Below are positions 50,770 through 62,039 of a stretch of 64,000 nucleotides of DNA, piece by piece. The position numbers were made by a program, and so were the translations under genes. Under the pieces are notes generated by a model, which worked only from the letters and a program-made list of their open reading frames with translations, ran no database searches and was not told where the DNA came from. The stretch is from Tamarix chinensis (taxonomy: Eukaryota > Streptophyta > Magnoliopsida > Caryophyllales > Tamaricaceae), in contig CM060176.1 in NCBI GenBank assembly GCA_030549775.1, positions 97,579,815-97,643,814 of the forward strand, written 5' to 3'. Every line of letters starts with the position of its first letter. Position 1 is the stretch's first letter.

Positions 50770-51330
50770 GACCCAGTCCAGTCCACCGGTTAGAATAGTG
50801 GCTAGAGGCATTTTGCCCTAGGTGTTTATTTCCGGTCCACCGGCTATAATAGTGGTCAGAGGCATTCTGCCCTGAGTGTTTATTCCGGTCCACCAGCTAT
50901 AATAGTGGGGGATTCGGGCTCGACAGACCCAAACGAATAAGTTAATCCACAGGAAAGATACTAAGTACTTATAGTGAAACACCATGTGAGCCGGGGCCGG
51001 TCTGGTCCACCGGTTAGAATAGTGGCCAGAGGCGTTCTGTCCTGGGTGTTGATTCCGGTCCACCGGCTATAATAGTGGTCAGAGGCGTTCTGCCCTGTGT
51101 GTTTATTTCCGGTCCACTGGCTATAATAGTGGGGCTCTCGCGCTCACATGGACTAATGAAGAATGCTTTGAATGAATATGAATGAAGTAATCCATGGGAA
51201 AATACTAAGTACTTACAGCGAAACACCATGTAAGTCGGGGCCAGTCCGGTCCACCGGTTAGAATAGTGGCCAGAGGCATTCTGCCCTGGGTGTTGATTCC
51301 GATCCACCGGCTATAATAGTGGGGCTCACG
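50770..51330. repeat. Tandem CCGGTCCACCGG modules
   Basis: Eight copies in groups of three, three and two, as the reverse complement of the modules at 20705 and 36026. Text like CCGGTCCACCGGCTATAATA then GTGG, with AGAGGCRTTCTGCCCTG spacers. The groups repeat at about 240 bp (around 50770, 51005 and 51243), giving a higher-order repeat. Confidence 0.75.
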
Positions 51331-51958
51331 CACTTACATGGATTATTAAAGAATATGTGTGAAATGGACATATTATTAATGAGAATAAAGAATAAGTCAC
51401 CAGAAAAGTATTCAGGCCTTATCTTTCGGGTTATCGCATATTGTCTATATGATTGTGCTATGTGTGCTATGTGGTATGATTGTATGCTTGGCCTTAGCGC
51501 ACCTACGCCCTTACTCAGTATTGGACCCGTATTGATACTACCTTGATTGACTAGGTCCTGTGATGATCCACCAATGGTGGGGAGCAAACCTCCTATGCAG
51601 GTTTGATCGGTTACTAAGTTGGGGTGGAAGGCTTGACTTGAGTGAGTAGGCGGTCCGGATATTGGTCCCTTGAGATCTGTTTCATTTAACTATATTTTGT
51701 ACTACGCTTCTTGTTTTGAAACCGTACTCTTAAGTTGTAATCTTAACGATATGTTAACTATGGACCTATGTTTTGATGACTCTTACTTAACGATTTTTTA
51801 GTTTAGCCTTAGCACTTAGTATCGAAACGATAGGAGTGAACCGGTCTGGTACTAAGTGTGGCAGTAATACCCCCAAGTTTATGGTTTTAATTCTTTCGCT
51901 TCCGCTAAACCTTTTGATTTAAACAAAATTTTTCAGTAGTAAATTTGGAGTTGTTACA

Positions 51959-51963
51959 GTGGC
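51959..51963. repeat. Target duplication GTGGC (right)
   Basis: Identical to 47669-47673. Confidence 0.85.
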
Positions 51964-53084
51964 GGCATGGCCTATCGTTAGCTGTTGATGTTGCAGTCTG
52001 CTGCTGCAGCACTGCTTCGGCTGCTGCTGCGACGTCGTCGATGGTGGTGGTTGTGGCCGGTGGTCGACGAAGGAGGAGTAAGGAGAAGGGAATGAGGTTG
52101 GGGTTTTGCTCAGGCAGAGGAACACAAACGAGAAAGTGGAAAGAAAAGAGAAGGGAGAGAAGAAGAGAGAAAAGGAAAAAGGAAGAGGGGGAGGGGGAAC
52201 CGATCTGGTTTGGGTTTGGGTTTTTTTTTCAAATACAAATATACAAAGAGATACTAACATCTAAAAATATTCTTGGAAGATTTTATCTAAAATTTATTTA
52301 ACGAAAAAATATTTCGTAAGAATTTCAAGGCTTAAAATCGATATAAGAACTATATAAAGAATTTTATAAATGTTTTTGGAAGAATTTACCAACGAACATA
52401 AAGATCTATATTATTTATGAAAATATATTATGAGACCTTGAAAATTATTTAAAAGCATATAAGAAAATATTTAAATCAAATTCTAATAAAAACAAGACTA
52501 ATTTAAATAATTTCCGAAACTGGTCTTCCGCAAGCCAAAAAGAGTAAAACAGAAATAAATTAATTTCAGAAAAAAAAAATTATAAATAAGCTCCAAAGAT
52601 ATTTTTAATTTAAAACTTTCTGAAGATCTTAACGATCTTTGAAACGAATAAATTCAAATTTGGAAACATTTCCTATGGATAAAATCATTAAAATAAATTG
52701 AGCTATTTTAAACAGAAAATTTATAATTTAAATAATATATTTCGTTAACAAAATATAACTCTAAAATAAAGTCATAATCACATGATAAAATTATAATAAA
52801 AAATGAATCTAAATTATTAAAAATTAAAATACGAGAAAGAACGGAAATACATATTTTTAACCAAAAATCAAAATCATATGAATATAATAAAATCATGGTC
52901 GTGAAAAAATTTATCTAGAATAATCTACAATGACAATGATTAATTAAATTCAAATATGAAGTTAAAATCGTCGATAAATCCATAAAATAAATCAAAATTA
53001 AAATAATTAATTATTTACATCAAATTATGCTAATAAAATAATTAAGCTTAATAACATTGAATTTTAAAGATACGTGGCATTATA

Positions 53085-53098
53085 TTACTACCCCCTTA
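53085..53098 (-). other. Polypurine tract of the composite element
   Basis: AAGGGGGTAGTAAT on the minus strand directly before the family B LTR. Upstream (GAACTTCAGGGACGAAGTTC, about 53104-53123) is a palindromic text often seen at the pol 3' end of gypsy elements, so this part of the interior comes from a gypsy element. Confidence 0.7.
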
Positions 53099-54585
53099 AA
53101 ATGAACTTCGTCCCTGAAGTTCAACGAAATTCAAACAACAAAAACTTGAAAAAATAATTTAATAAAACATTGACCACAATAAATAGGTTAAAATTTAATC
53201 CGAAGATAAATAAAATGATATTTTACGAAACTAAACCATGGAAATTTGAATTAAAACAAGGCATATGAAGTAACATAGAAGAAAGGGAAATCAATGTTTA
53301 GAAATCAAATACAATGGGATTTAAATAAAGAAGAAATATACACTTAAAGTCAAAACAAGCTACGAAAATTCTATTTCTTAAAATAAAGCCTAATATGAGA
53401 ATAAGGAAAACATGTAATGTGAAGCCCAAATAGAAGGAAGGAAACAAAAATTATAAATATTACGCAACTCTAACAACACAACCAAAACATGATATGCATG
53501 TAAAACAGTATACAATGAGTTATTTCTATAGCATCACACGTGACCAACGAGGCTAACACTTGGCTTAATGATTCATAAAAGATCCTCATATGCACCAACC
53601 ACATACATCTATGTCAGAGGATATTTCTAAACCCAAAACACTCTACTAACAAGCCCCCTAATCTACACTATTACCATGATATAGTCCAGATACTTTAATT
53701 CATAAATGCTACCACTACGACAACTATGGCATTCAGAGCCCACCATTTTATTTATTTATTTATTATTTATTATTATTTTTTTACTATCCGCTAATAGTTC
53801 TCCTCATACAAGACACAACTTAACATATTACCATTCACCAACAAGTTGACAAGAAACATACATATTTTTTTAGGGATAATCTTCATATATTAAGGTTGAA
53901 ATTACTAACACAAAATAAAAAACCGAAGCAACATGTGATTGAATGCTAATTAATGGAAACTAAAATATATACACGTAACAAAAGTTATACTACATCATTA
54001 AAGTCACTAGGGTAAATGAGGCACCCTACACACTAATTATAAAAACTAACACCTTTATCTAAACCTCAACATTATCATTATCATAATTCTAGGTTTCTCC
54101 TAATTGAAAATGACACATCTATTTAAATATCACGATCAAGGTTACAAACTTAAGTTTCTTACAATTCCAAAAGGTGAAAATACTCAACAAAAATATTACA
54201 ATTTATATCACATCATACTACATCCAGCAAAGTACACCTTAAGGTTATCAATCCACCAAACCTAAAAGACTAGGGTTAACCTAGTGGGTTACTACCCCCT
54301 TAAAAGAAAACTAATTATGAAACCATAATAATCACAACACATAGAATACAGAGTTAACACAAGTCAAGCATGTAAAATAACAAGTGACCATATATAAAGA
54401 CATAATCACAATAGCAGATCATAAGGCTGCTTACATTACCCAATCACACTATCCTCAAAAGCTAATCTGGATTTAAAAATTTACTTGAAATTTTATCAAA
54501 AGTCAAATCAAACACTTAAAATGAATTACAGATCAATGAAATTTGAAATCTGAAAACATAAAATCTAATTTTTAAAACCAACAGC
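53099..54585 (-). other. Interior of the composite element, no gene recognised
   Basis: AT-rich with many stops in all frames. No gag, protease, RT or integrase motif was found. An (ATT)n-like stretch lies at 53750-53780. The interior may join gypsy sequence (left) to Cassandra sequence (right, next to the PBS), but I could not place a junction. Confidence 0.45.
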
Positions 54586-54598
54586 ATTGATACCAACT
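54586..54598 (-). other. Primer binding site of the composite element
   Basis: TTGGTATCAATGC on the minus strand, next to the Cassandra LTR end. Same class as the other initiator methionine sites, with changes at its 3' end. Confidence 0.7.
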
Positions 54599-54904
54599 TG
54601 TAACACCCTAAGTCGATATGATCTTGTGGGGGATTCCTTGGAGTGTTTTTGGATTGATCGGCTGGCCCTAGAGATCAATACGAGTCCTTTCAGCGCGCTT
54701 TGTCCTCACTCACGCACTTCCTAATAAATTTTCAGAAAATTTCTGAAACTTTCCCAAAGGGTCACTCATCCTAAAAATTACTCCACACCCAGCATGCTTA
54801 ACTAAGGAGTTATTAGGATAGAATCACCAAAAGGATGGTATACCATGTTGATATAAGTAGCCAAATCAATCCTTATAATACTTAGCTCAATTTGGAGTAT
54901 TACA
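54599..54904 (-). mobile_element. Cassandra-type LTR (306 bp) with 5S-like promoter
   Basis: TGTAACACCC to GGAGTATTACA on +. On the minus strand its middle carries a block closely matching plant 5S rRNA (54812-54751): AACTCC, AGTTAAGCATGCTGGG and AGGATGAGTGACCCTTTGGG, in 5S order and spacing. A 5S-derived sequence inside a short LTR defines the Cassandra TRIM family, whose RNA can be made by polymerase III. Similar, more degenerate LTRs occur at 19216-19473 and 24024-24410. Confidence 0.85.
54751..54803 (-). promoter_or_regulatory. 5S-rRNA-like internal promoter (A and C boxes)
   Basis: The A-box-like AGTTAAGCATGCTGGG is at 54803-54788. The C-box-like AGGATGAGTGACCCTTTGGG ends at 54753. The distance from AGTTAAGC to GGGAA is 53 nt against 52 in plant 5S rRNA. 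In 5S genes these boxes bind TFIIIA and recruit TFIIIC and polymerase III. Confidence 0.8.
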
Positions 54905-57478
54905 CTAAAGGATCCTAGAAATAACATTGATGTGTACCTCCAGCCTTTAATTGATGATTTCAATAAGTTATGGGAAACTAGGGTAAGCACATATGATTAT
55001 TAAAGAAAGAAAACTTACAAATGCATGCTACTCTTTTGTGGATTGTGAATGACTTTTCAACTTATGGAAACTCATGAAGATAGTTCATAAAGGGTTACAT
55101 GGCATGTCCTTCTTGTCATAAGGATACTTACTCTATTAGGTTAAAGAATTGTCATAAATTATGCTACATGAGACATTGTCATTTCCCCCCCTTGATTACA
55201 AGTGGAGATATAGTAAGTCTTTTGATGGCAATATAGGAAAAACGCCTTCCCCAAAACCATTTTCCAGAGAAGATGTGTTAAACCAAGTAAATGACTTGGA
55301 AAATATAAAGTTTGGAAAAAATATACAACAAACTAAGAGAGATGATAATTGGAGGAAGAAAAGAATCCTTTTTAAGCTTTTGTATTGGATTAGCCTTTTA
55401 CTACATCAAAACCTTGATGTCATGCATATAGAAAAAATAAGTATGTGATAGCATTCTTGGTACTTTACTAGATATTGAAAGGAGAAAAAAGATAGAATAA
55501 AGTCTATGCATGATTTGGTGCTTTTAAAGATAAGGAAAGACCTTCCTAAGTTACAAGATGGAAAATGGCATATTCCACCTGCACCTTACACATTATCGTC
55601 AGATGAGAATACAATCTTATGCAAATTCTTAGAGGAGATGAAGGTTCCTAATGGGTATTCATCTACCTTTCCAAAATACATAAATGTTGAAAGGCGTCAT
55701 ATATTAGGATTTAAAACCCATGATTACCATGTCCTTTTGGCACAGATATTACCTCTTGCTATTCGTGGAATTATATGCCTGAATGCTTAGGACATAATCA
55801 CCGAATTTAGTCATTTTTTAAGGTGTTATGTTTTAGGTCACTTAGATTGGAGGATTTAGAGCATCTTGGGCACAAAATTGCTGTCACTTTGTGTAAGTTG
55901 AAGAAGCTTTTTCTTCCCTCATTTTTTGATATCATGGTGCACTTATGCATTCACCTTATCGAGAAGGCAAAGTTTGGTGGACCAGTTCAATATCAATGGA
56001 TGTATTCTACTGAAAGGTACCACAAATCTTATAAGCATATTTAACATATCATGCTTATTATCGTTTATTTCTATTTATTTTCTAATACTTATTGCCTAAC
56101 ACTTATTAATAGGACTTTAGGTAAGTTCAAGTTTTTTGTGTGGAACAAAAGTAGACCAAAAGGGTAAATATTTGAAGAATATATGTTATTCTACTCAAAT
56201 TACTTAGATGGCATTGAGACAAAGCTCAAACCAACCCTAAAGGAATTCAGATGGTGTAGATGATGATTATAAAAGAGATATCAATATCCCAACCATGTGG
56301 AATACATGTAGGAAATGCTAAGCCTAAATTCCTAGTTGATGAAGAGTGGACGCAAGCTAGAGATTATGTATTGAGAAATTGTGATGAAATTATATTGTAT
56401 TTAAAGTATAGAAATTTACTTAGTAAGCACAAAATTTATTATTTATTTTGAAAATAATATATTAAAGTATTGATTTGACTTTTATTATAATAAATATGAA
56501 GTAAAAAGGAATAATCATGATTTTTCACAATGGTTTCTTAGCCAAATATGTTAATTTCAACTCACATATATGGTATAATGCCCTATCCTGATAACATGAT
56601 TCTAACTTTTATTTTCTTCATGTAATAGTTATCCACGGTGTTTGAAGAGCGTGGTGATCAAGTGGCACAAGATTTTAGGTATTTAGTGTTAGGGCCTTGA
56701 GTAGGTGTTCAATGATTTAAGGGTTATATGGCTGATGTCTTCATATTTTAATTAAGGAGCTGGAGGGAAAGTTTAAGAACTAGAAAAACGAGGTTATGGT
56801 TAGTGCATAAAAAAATATTGGCCATATTGATTATTTTGGAGTTTTGAAGGATATTGTTTCTTTGCAACACTTAGAGGGGAGACGAGTAGTTTTATTTAAG
56901 CATGATTAGTGGGATGTTCATAAAAAAGGTAGGGGGTTAAAGATAGACAAACATGGATTTTTTAGTGTTAACACTAGTCTCAAGCTATGCACACATGAGC
57001 CATATATTCTTGCTTCTCAAGCACAACAAGTGTTTTATTTGAGAGATGGATATGATCCTAAATGGATTTTTGTTATCAAGATCCAACCTTGACATCATTA
57101 TGATATGCTAATGGGAAAAGAATCACAAATGGAAAACTCACCAGTAGATATAGAAGCTTTCCAACAAGAGGAATCAAGGACCTAAAATAATAGCTCATTT
57201 ATTCTTGATTTAGCTAGTGACTATTTAGAATAAGATGTGATATTGATTAAACTATCTTACACGTTGATGAAAGTAACAAATCTTAGATGCCCAATGAGGA
57301 TGAAAGTGAAAATAATAAGCAAGATGATGATAGCTTTGAGAATGAAGAAATTACTGTTAGTGATGGTGATTTCAAAAGTGACATCAACAGTGATGTTGAT
57401 GAAGATAATGCGTATGGCAATAAGGATGAAACTGATGCTTTTAGTGATGCTAGTGATGCAGAGCTCACTATTTGATGA
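54905..57478 (+). pseudogene. CACTA tnp2 transposase, C-terminal part, broken
   Basis: It continues the domain cut at 44004: DPRNNIDVYLQPLIDDFNKL (54912-54971), then FDGNIGKTPSP and LLLHQNLDVMHIEKI (55161-55440), KWHIPPAPYTLSSDENT (about 55562-55612) and THDYHVLLAQILPLAIRGII (about 55717-55778). A DUF4218-like block follows (IAVTLCKLKKLFLPSFFDIM, GGPVQYQWMYSTERYHKS, 55875-56030), then RDYVLRNCDEI (about 56371) and a DUF4216-like block (GVLKDIVSLQ, GRGLKIDKHGF, ILASQAQQVFYLRDGYDPKW, 56837-57066). It ends in an acidic tail (57287-57475). Stops lie between and within blocks, and some gaps may be introns. With 42834-44004 it formed one transposase. Confidence 0.82.
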
Positions 57479-58122
57479 TTCTAGTTTTTTTATATGTTTA
57501 GATCATTATATGTTTAGGTTGATACTTACATTATGATCTTGACCTTACTATTTGATGATGTTAATATTTATAAACGTTTAGATTATTATATATTTTGTTT
57601 CATGCTTACATTGTGAATGCGTATATTTATTCTTTGTATTTATATGATAGTTACAAAGTGATAAAGGTATCAACTTTGTTTTCCTTCACTTTATATCTAT
57701 TTCATTTATAATAAGAGACATATTGTTTTATTACCTAAAAAATTTTGATTTAACTATGTAGAGATATTCTTCAAGATGGTTAGGTCAAAAGGTGGAAAGT
57801 CTAGAAAAGTGATGTATATTTGTGTACGTAGGAAGGATACCATTAGTGATTATGATGTGAATGAACATATAGACGCCAGGTTTCATGATCTTGTAGAATA
57901 TTTAGGAGATTAAAATAAAAAAGATTAAATTTAATTAAATATATAGGATAATGCTTTTACAATAATACTTCATCTTAGTTTTTACTAGGTCACTCTACAA
58001 CTTCTTTGACCCATGTTGATCATCACCAAAGCTAAGATTCACTATTTTTAAGGCTTTGCAACCTAGATGCCTTATAAAGTTAACTTACTTATCAGAGTTC
58101 TAGTATATGAAAAAGGCTAATT

Positions 58123-58193
<71 letters not shown>
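58123..58193. repeat. (AAT)n followed by (ATT)n, palindromic
   Basis: About 30 bases of AAT repeats run straight into about 40 bases of ATT repeats, forming a perfect inverted repeat able to fold into a hairpin. Confidence 0.85.
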
Positions 58194-58195
<2 letters not shown>

Positions 58196-58262
58196 AGGTT
58201 GAAACTTACTAGTAAAGCATGATTGATTTTATTTCTTTTGTATTGGTATGATTACTCAATGA

Positions 58263-58521
58263 GTTGTTTTGTAGGAATTATGCCAATTTTTCTTACATCT
58301 AAAAGTACGAGATCTAAATGTATCAATGCCATTCATACTCAAAAGGGTTACAATACCAACATCTCAAGGGCTGAAGGTATTATCGAGCCGACGGGATTTC
58401 AAAGATAATTTGGATCACTAAGTAAAGGAAACTCAAGAGATAAAAATGAAGAACCAACTCCAACAAACAATCATGGAGAGCCTTCTAAATTAGATAACAC
58501 AATCTTTGTTAATAGGGAGGT
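58263..58521 (+). repeat. Direct repeat in the tnpA region, copy 1
   Basis: Shares with 58668-58906 blocks such as GGAATTATGCCAA, CTTACATCTAAA, CCATTCATACTCAAA and AACACAATCTTTGTTA. Diverged but collinear. Confidence 0.75.
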
Positions 58522-58667
58522 TGTATATATATATAGTTATCTACTCATTATTTGTTGAGTCTAGAAACTTGCTGATTAGAATTCTATTATTCGAAAATGG
58601 TAATTAAAATTTTTTTATTCAGAGTTGAATGTTATGATTAAAGCATGGTCGGTGATCTATTTATAGG

Positions 58668-58906
58668 AATTATGCCAAGTGTGCTTACATCTAAAGATAG
58701 GATATCTAAATGTATTAATTCCATTCATACTCAAAGCATATACAACTCAATATTTGAAGGTATTATTGAGCCAACATAAGCTTATTTTGATGCCAATTAG
58801 GATTGCTCAGAATAGGAGACTCAAGAGATAAGAAATGACAGACCAATCTCAACAAGCCACAGGGAGACACTCAAATTAGGTAACACAATATTTGTTACCA
58901 GAGGTT
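58668..58906 (+). repeat. Direct repeat in the tnpA region, copy 2
   Basis: Second copy of 58263-58521, about 405 bp downstream. Both are preceded by an AAAGCATG(A/G)T text and a TAGGAATTATGCC start. Confidence 0.75.
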
Positions 58907-61063
58907 GCATCTGTTATGTAGTCTTTGCCTTATTATTTTTTGAGTTAAAAGAATCTTAAATTCTGAGTTTGACAACATAGAGCATATATGCATTTATCTA
59001 AAGAAAAATAATAGAGTTATTAAGCATCTACATGAATCTACAAATTACATTTTGTGATCAATGGGCTAACCATGCTAGATGCATATTGTTGGATAAAAAG
59101 CATGTATGAATTGGAAAAAATTATCCTTTATTTTATTTTATAGATATTGACTAATTGGGTTCAATGACTAGTAACCATACTATTAGTAGACTTTATAATT
59201 TTATTTTCATAAGTACCAACAAAAGGAAGGCAAGAGGATTAGTATCTTGCAGAGATATTATTGATGTACCACTAAGAGAAAAATTAAATTTTGATTTCAA
59301 TAGTGCCAACCAATTGGTATAAATGCTTCTTCATACAAATTATTTCGGGGTCAAAAAATTAGAAACTGTATATGTTACCCTTTACGAGTTGAGTCATGGG
59401 GAGAAATTAGTGATCATGCTAAAGACTTTATGTGGGAAATTGTTCAGGTACTTTTTTAATATTTTTCAATCTAGACAATTGTTTACTTTATGACATAGCA
59501 ATCCTTGTCCCCTTCTTTGTTCCAGTTTTTTTTATCCTTCTCTGTTAAAGGGTAAAGTTTATATCTATGATTTGTATATGTTCCTTTCTATTGTTTTTTG
59601 TTATTGAGTGGTCCTCTATTTTGCTACTTATGAAATTGCTTTTCTAAATTATAGTTATGTTTTTTACTTATTTATGTGATTGAATTATAAATATATGTAT
59701 ATTTGACAATCCTTATATTTTCTTTTAGGAGAAGTTCTCTTTTGATCTACCTCATATGAGAAATTCATATATAATAAGGCATATGAGGAGTTTATACAAG
59801 GGGTATAGATGCAAGCTCAAGGTTGAATATTATGGATATGATAAGAAAAAAAAACCTATAAATACTCTTCAAGAGAGAAAAAAATAATAGGCTTAAGAAT
59901 GTGCATCCAACGGATTGTATATGTGTCATTTATGGAGTAGCCCTAAATTTTAGGTGTGATAAGGAATAAACTTGGTATATGATAAGTGTTTATTTAAAAT
60001 ATTATCAATGATGTGTTGATTTATTCTATATTTGTAGGAGAAGAGTGGCAAAGCTAAAACCAATAGGGCTCTTTCAGAGATGCCTAATTATGTTGGCAGC
60101 AAAAGCTATGCTCAAATTAAAGAAGATTTTGTATGCATCTTTAGTTAATTACATCTCTTGAATGTAGGTTAATATCATATTATTGAAGTATTTTAGTGAT
60201 GTTTTGAGTGGTTCATAACCTAAATATTCTCATCAAATAGATGCTTTAGGAGTTATTGTATTCATTAAATCTAGGAATAGAAAGAAAAAGTTTTCATTAT
60301 TCCTATACTAGTAAATATTTTTACCCTAAATGTATATATGTTTAGTTATTAATTAGAACACGCTAAGATTTTTTGTAGTTTTAATTTGTAATTTTAGGAG
60401 AAAATAAATGAACTAAAAAGTGACAGGGAAGGAGGTTAAAATACCATGAATGATGATGAGATTTTGAGGAAAACAATAGGTCCTGACAAGTATGGATATT
60501 TGCATGCGTATAGGCTTGGAAAAAAAATAACAGGATACTTTGGAGTTAAACCTAGCCGGTTAGATCTTGCAAAAAAAGTTGTGGAAGCTAAAGAGAAGAT
60601 GGCGATAACTAACAAGCTGGTAGACGATGCTAGAAAAGATTTTGAGGAAAAGTTGGATGCCAACAATCAATTAGGGGAAGCAAAAATGGAAGAAAATAAA
60701 ATAAATTGGGAAATAAAATTATAAGAAAATAATAAAATGTGGGAAGAAAGATGGTTGAAAATATGCTGAGAACTTATATTGGATTAGGTGAGTATGATAT
60801 TCACTTCCAACTTTGTGCTATAGAAAGCCTTTTTTCTTTTCCATGCTTGTTCATTCATTAATGCAATTCATGGTTTGTTTGGTCATTTTAGTTCAATTTT
60901 GTTTTCTATGTTTAGAACATATTTCTTCTCAGATTTATTAATTTTACTTGCTACCAAATTACATATTGATGGTTTATTAATTTGGAATTTAATTTCATCC
61001 TTACAAATGTGTAAATGTTTGCTAAATAGTTGTGGGATTGATGAAGAGCTAGGGATTTTTTAA

Positions 61064-61739
61064 GAAGCATAAATAGGGAAATACTGGTAAGTTATATGTA
61101 CAAGGTTGGTTTTTGTATTGATAGTAATAAAAGCCTTAACTATTATCAAGTTCTTATTGAACGATGTGGCTTGATTTGGTTGATTCAATTGATATGCACA
61201 CAAATTAGATAGCTAGATACTACCCCCATGAGCTTATATATGTTGTTCATAATATTTTTATTGTATATTTTCTTAGATAGCGACAACAAAAACAATTATC
61301 ATAATAATAATAAATTTCATTATACTTTCAATATTTCCAAAAATTTACTTCCTAATTTATATTAGTGAAATTATGCACAACAAAAAGGTGATTTACTAAT
61401 TAATATTGTAAAACACTCATGTGATTTTTGTAGTGGGCATTGAATGTGCACTTACTCATATACTTGTTATGTTTCAATTTTTATCTACACATTCATATTT
61501 CTCATATACTATACGAACTTGAAGTGCAAAAGAAGGATTTACAAGTTGGATTATATTTGAAGACCCGATGATGAACATACGTTTGTTAATTTGTAATTAT
61601 TATTTTTCAAATATTAAAAGAAGTAGAAAATTTTATTAGTTCAATGTTAGATATTTGATATATGATATTTGATGTTTGATGACATACATAATATCTTCCT
61701 GGAATCAAGGTTACATTGTTACTATTATTATTATCACTA
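61064..61739. other. CACTA sequence downstream of tnpA
   Basis: AT-rich, presumably tnpA 3' UTR. No recognised feature. Confidence 0.4.
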
Positions 61740-61952
<213 letters not shown>

Positions 61953-62039
61953 TTACTATTATTTTGGTAAAGTATGGTATGGTCACAAGAATGATAGTGG
62001 CCAAATCAAGATATGAGCTATGAAAATTCATGGCTAATT

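Larger units (their letters stand above)
47674..51958 (+). mobile_element. Solo LTR, family A, + orientation (4.29 kb)
   Basis: TGTAATCCCCC to GAGTTGTTACA with perfect GTGGC duplications. It is the inverted counterpart of the other two family A LTRs: pyrimidine-rich U3 (47990-48990) with TATA box at 48508, (ATT)n at 49079-49125, GGTCCACCGG modules (50770-51330), ACCGGTCTGGTACTAAGTG (about 51840) and CTTCCGC (51898-51904) near the end. The 342-residue + frame at 47993-49021 is Pro/Ser-rich, lies on both sides of the TATA box and overlaps a 158-residue frame on the other strand (48092-48568). It is treated as non-coding. Confidence 0.87.
44005..53084 (-). repeat. 3' LTR of the composite element, family B (4.79 kb without insertion)
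   Basis: It starts TGTAATACCCTCAAATTTC on + and ends CGTGGCATTATA at about 53084 next to the polypurine tract. The conserved GCGGAAGC is at 44056. It contains the CACTTTAAAT-type module (TTTCATTTTAAATGATT near 45437), a 26-bp tandem (45571-45703), a ~155-bp tandem (46470-47390) and a purine-rich end (52030-52200). It is interrupted by 47674-51958 (plus duplication). Confidence 0.7.
44005..54904 (-). mobile_element. Composite retroelement with two different LTRs
   Basis: The insertion is inside tnp2. On the minus strand it reads: a 306-bp Cassandra LTR (54904-54599), a PBS TTGGTATCAATGC (54586-54598), about 1.5 kb interior without recognisable proteins, a polypurine tract AAGGGGGTAGTAAT (53085-53098), and then a 4.8 kb gypsy-type LTR (53084-44005, itself split by a solo LTR). 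Target duplications (CCAAA and CTAAA) and the uninterrupted alignment of tnp2 across the junction argue for one integration event. The two LTRs share neither start nor end sequence beyond TGTAATA and GGGTRTTACA. How the pair arose is unknown. Confidence 0.72.
57776..61063 (+). pseudogene. CACTA tnpA-like gene (Transposase_24 type), degraded
   Basis: This gene lies just downstream of tnp2 on the same strand, where CACTA elements encode the DNA-binding partner. An ATG at 57776 opens MVRSKGGKSRKVMYI (stop at 57913, or an intron). Later blocks are NRKARGLVSCRDI-like text (about 59220-59260), FSFDLPHMRNSYIIRHMRSL followed by YKGYRCKLKVEYYG (about 59737-59845), KAKTNRALSEMPNYVGSKSY (about 60046-60110) and GPDKYGYLHAYRLGKKITGY (60478-60537). 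The last block has a charged coiled-coil-like tail to about 60720. The block order fits plant CACTA tnpA proteins, which bind subterminal repeats. Exon limits are not certain and stops are present. A 240-bp segment is duplicated (58263 and 58668). Confidence 0.65.

Noticed and set aside
50818..51587. Three overlapping minus frames with repeated GHYSNRWTG-type segments
   Set aside because: They are translations of the CCGGTCCACCGG modules of the solo LTR. The frames overlap each other and are not conserved in the other two copies.
54751..54812. Genuine 5S rRNA gene
   Set aside because: Only the internal part matches, with several mismatches, and it is enclosed in a TG...CA LTR with PBS. This is Cassandra, not a 120-nt rRNA gene.
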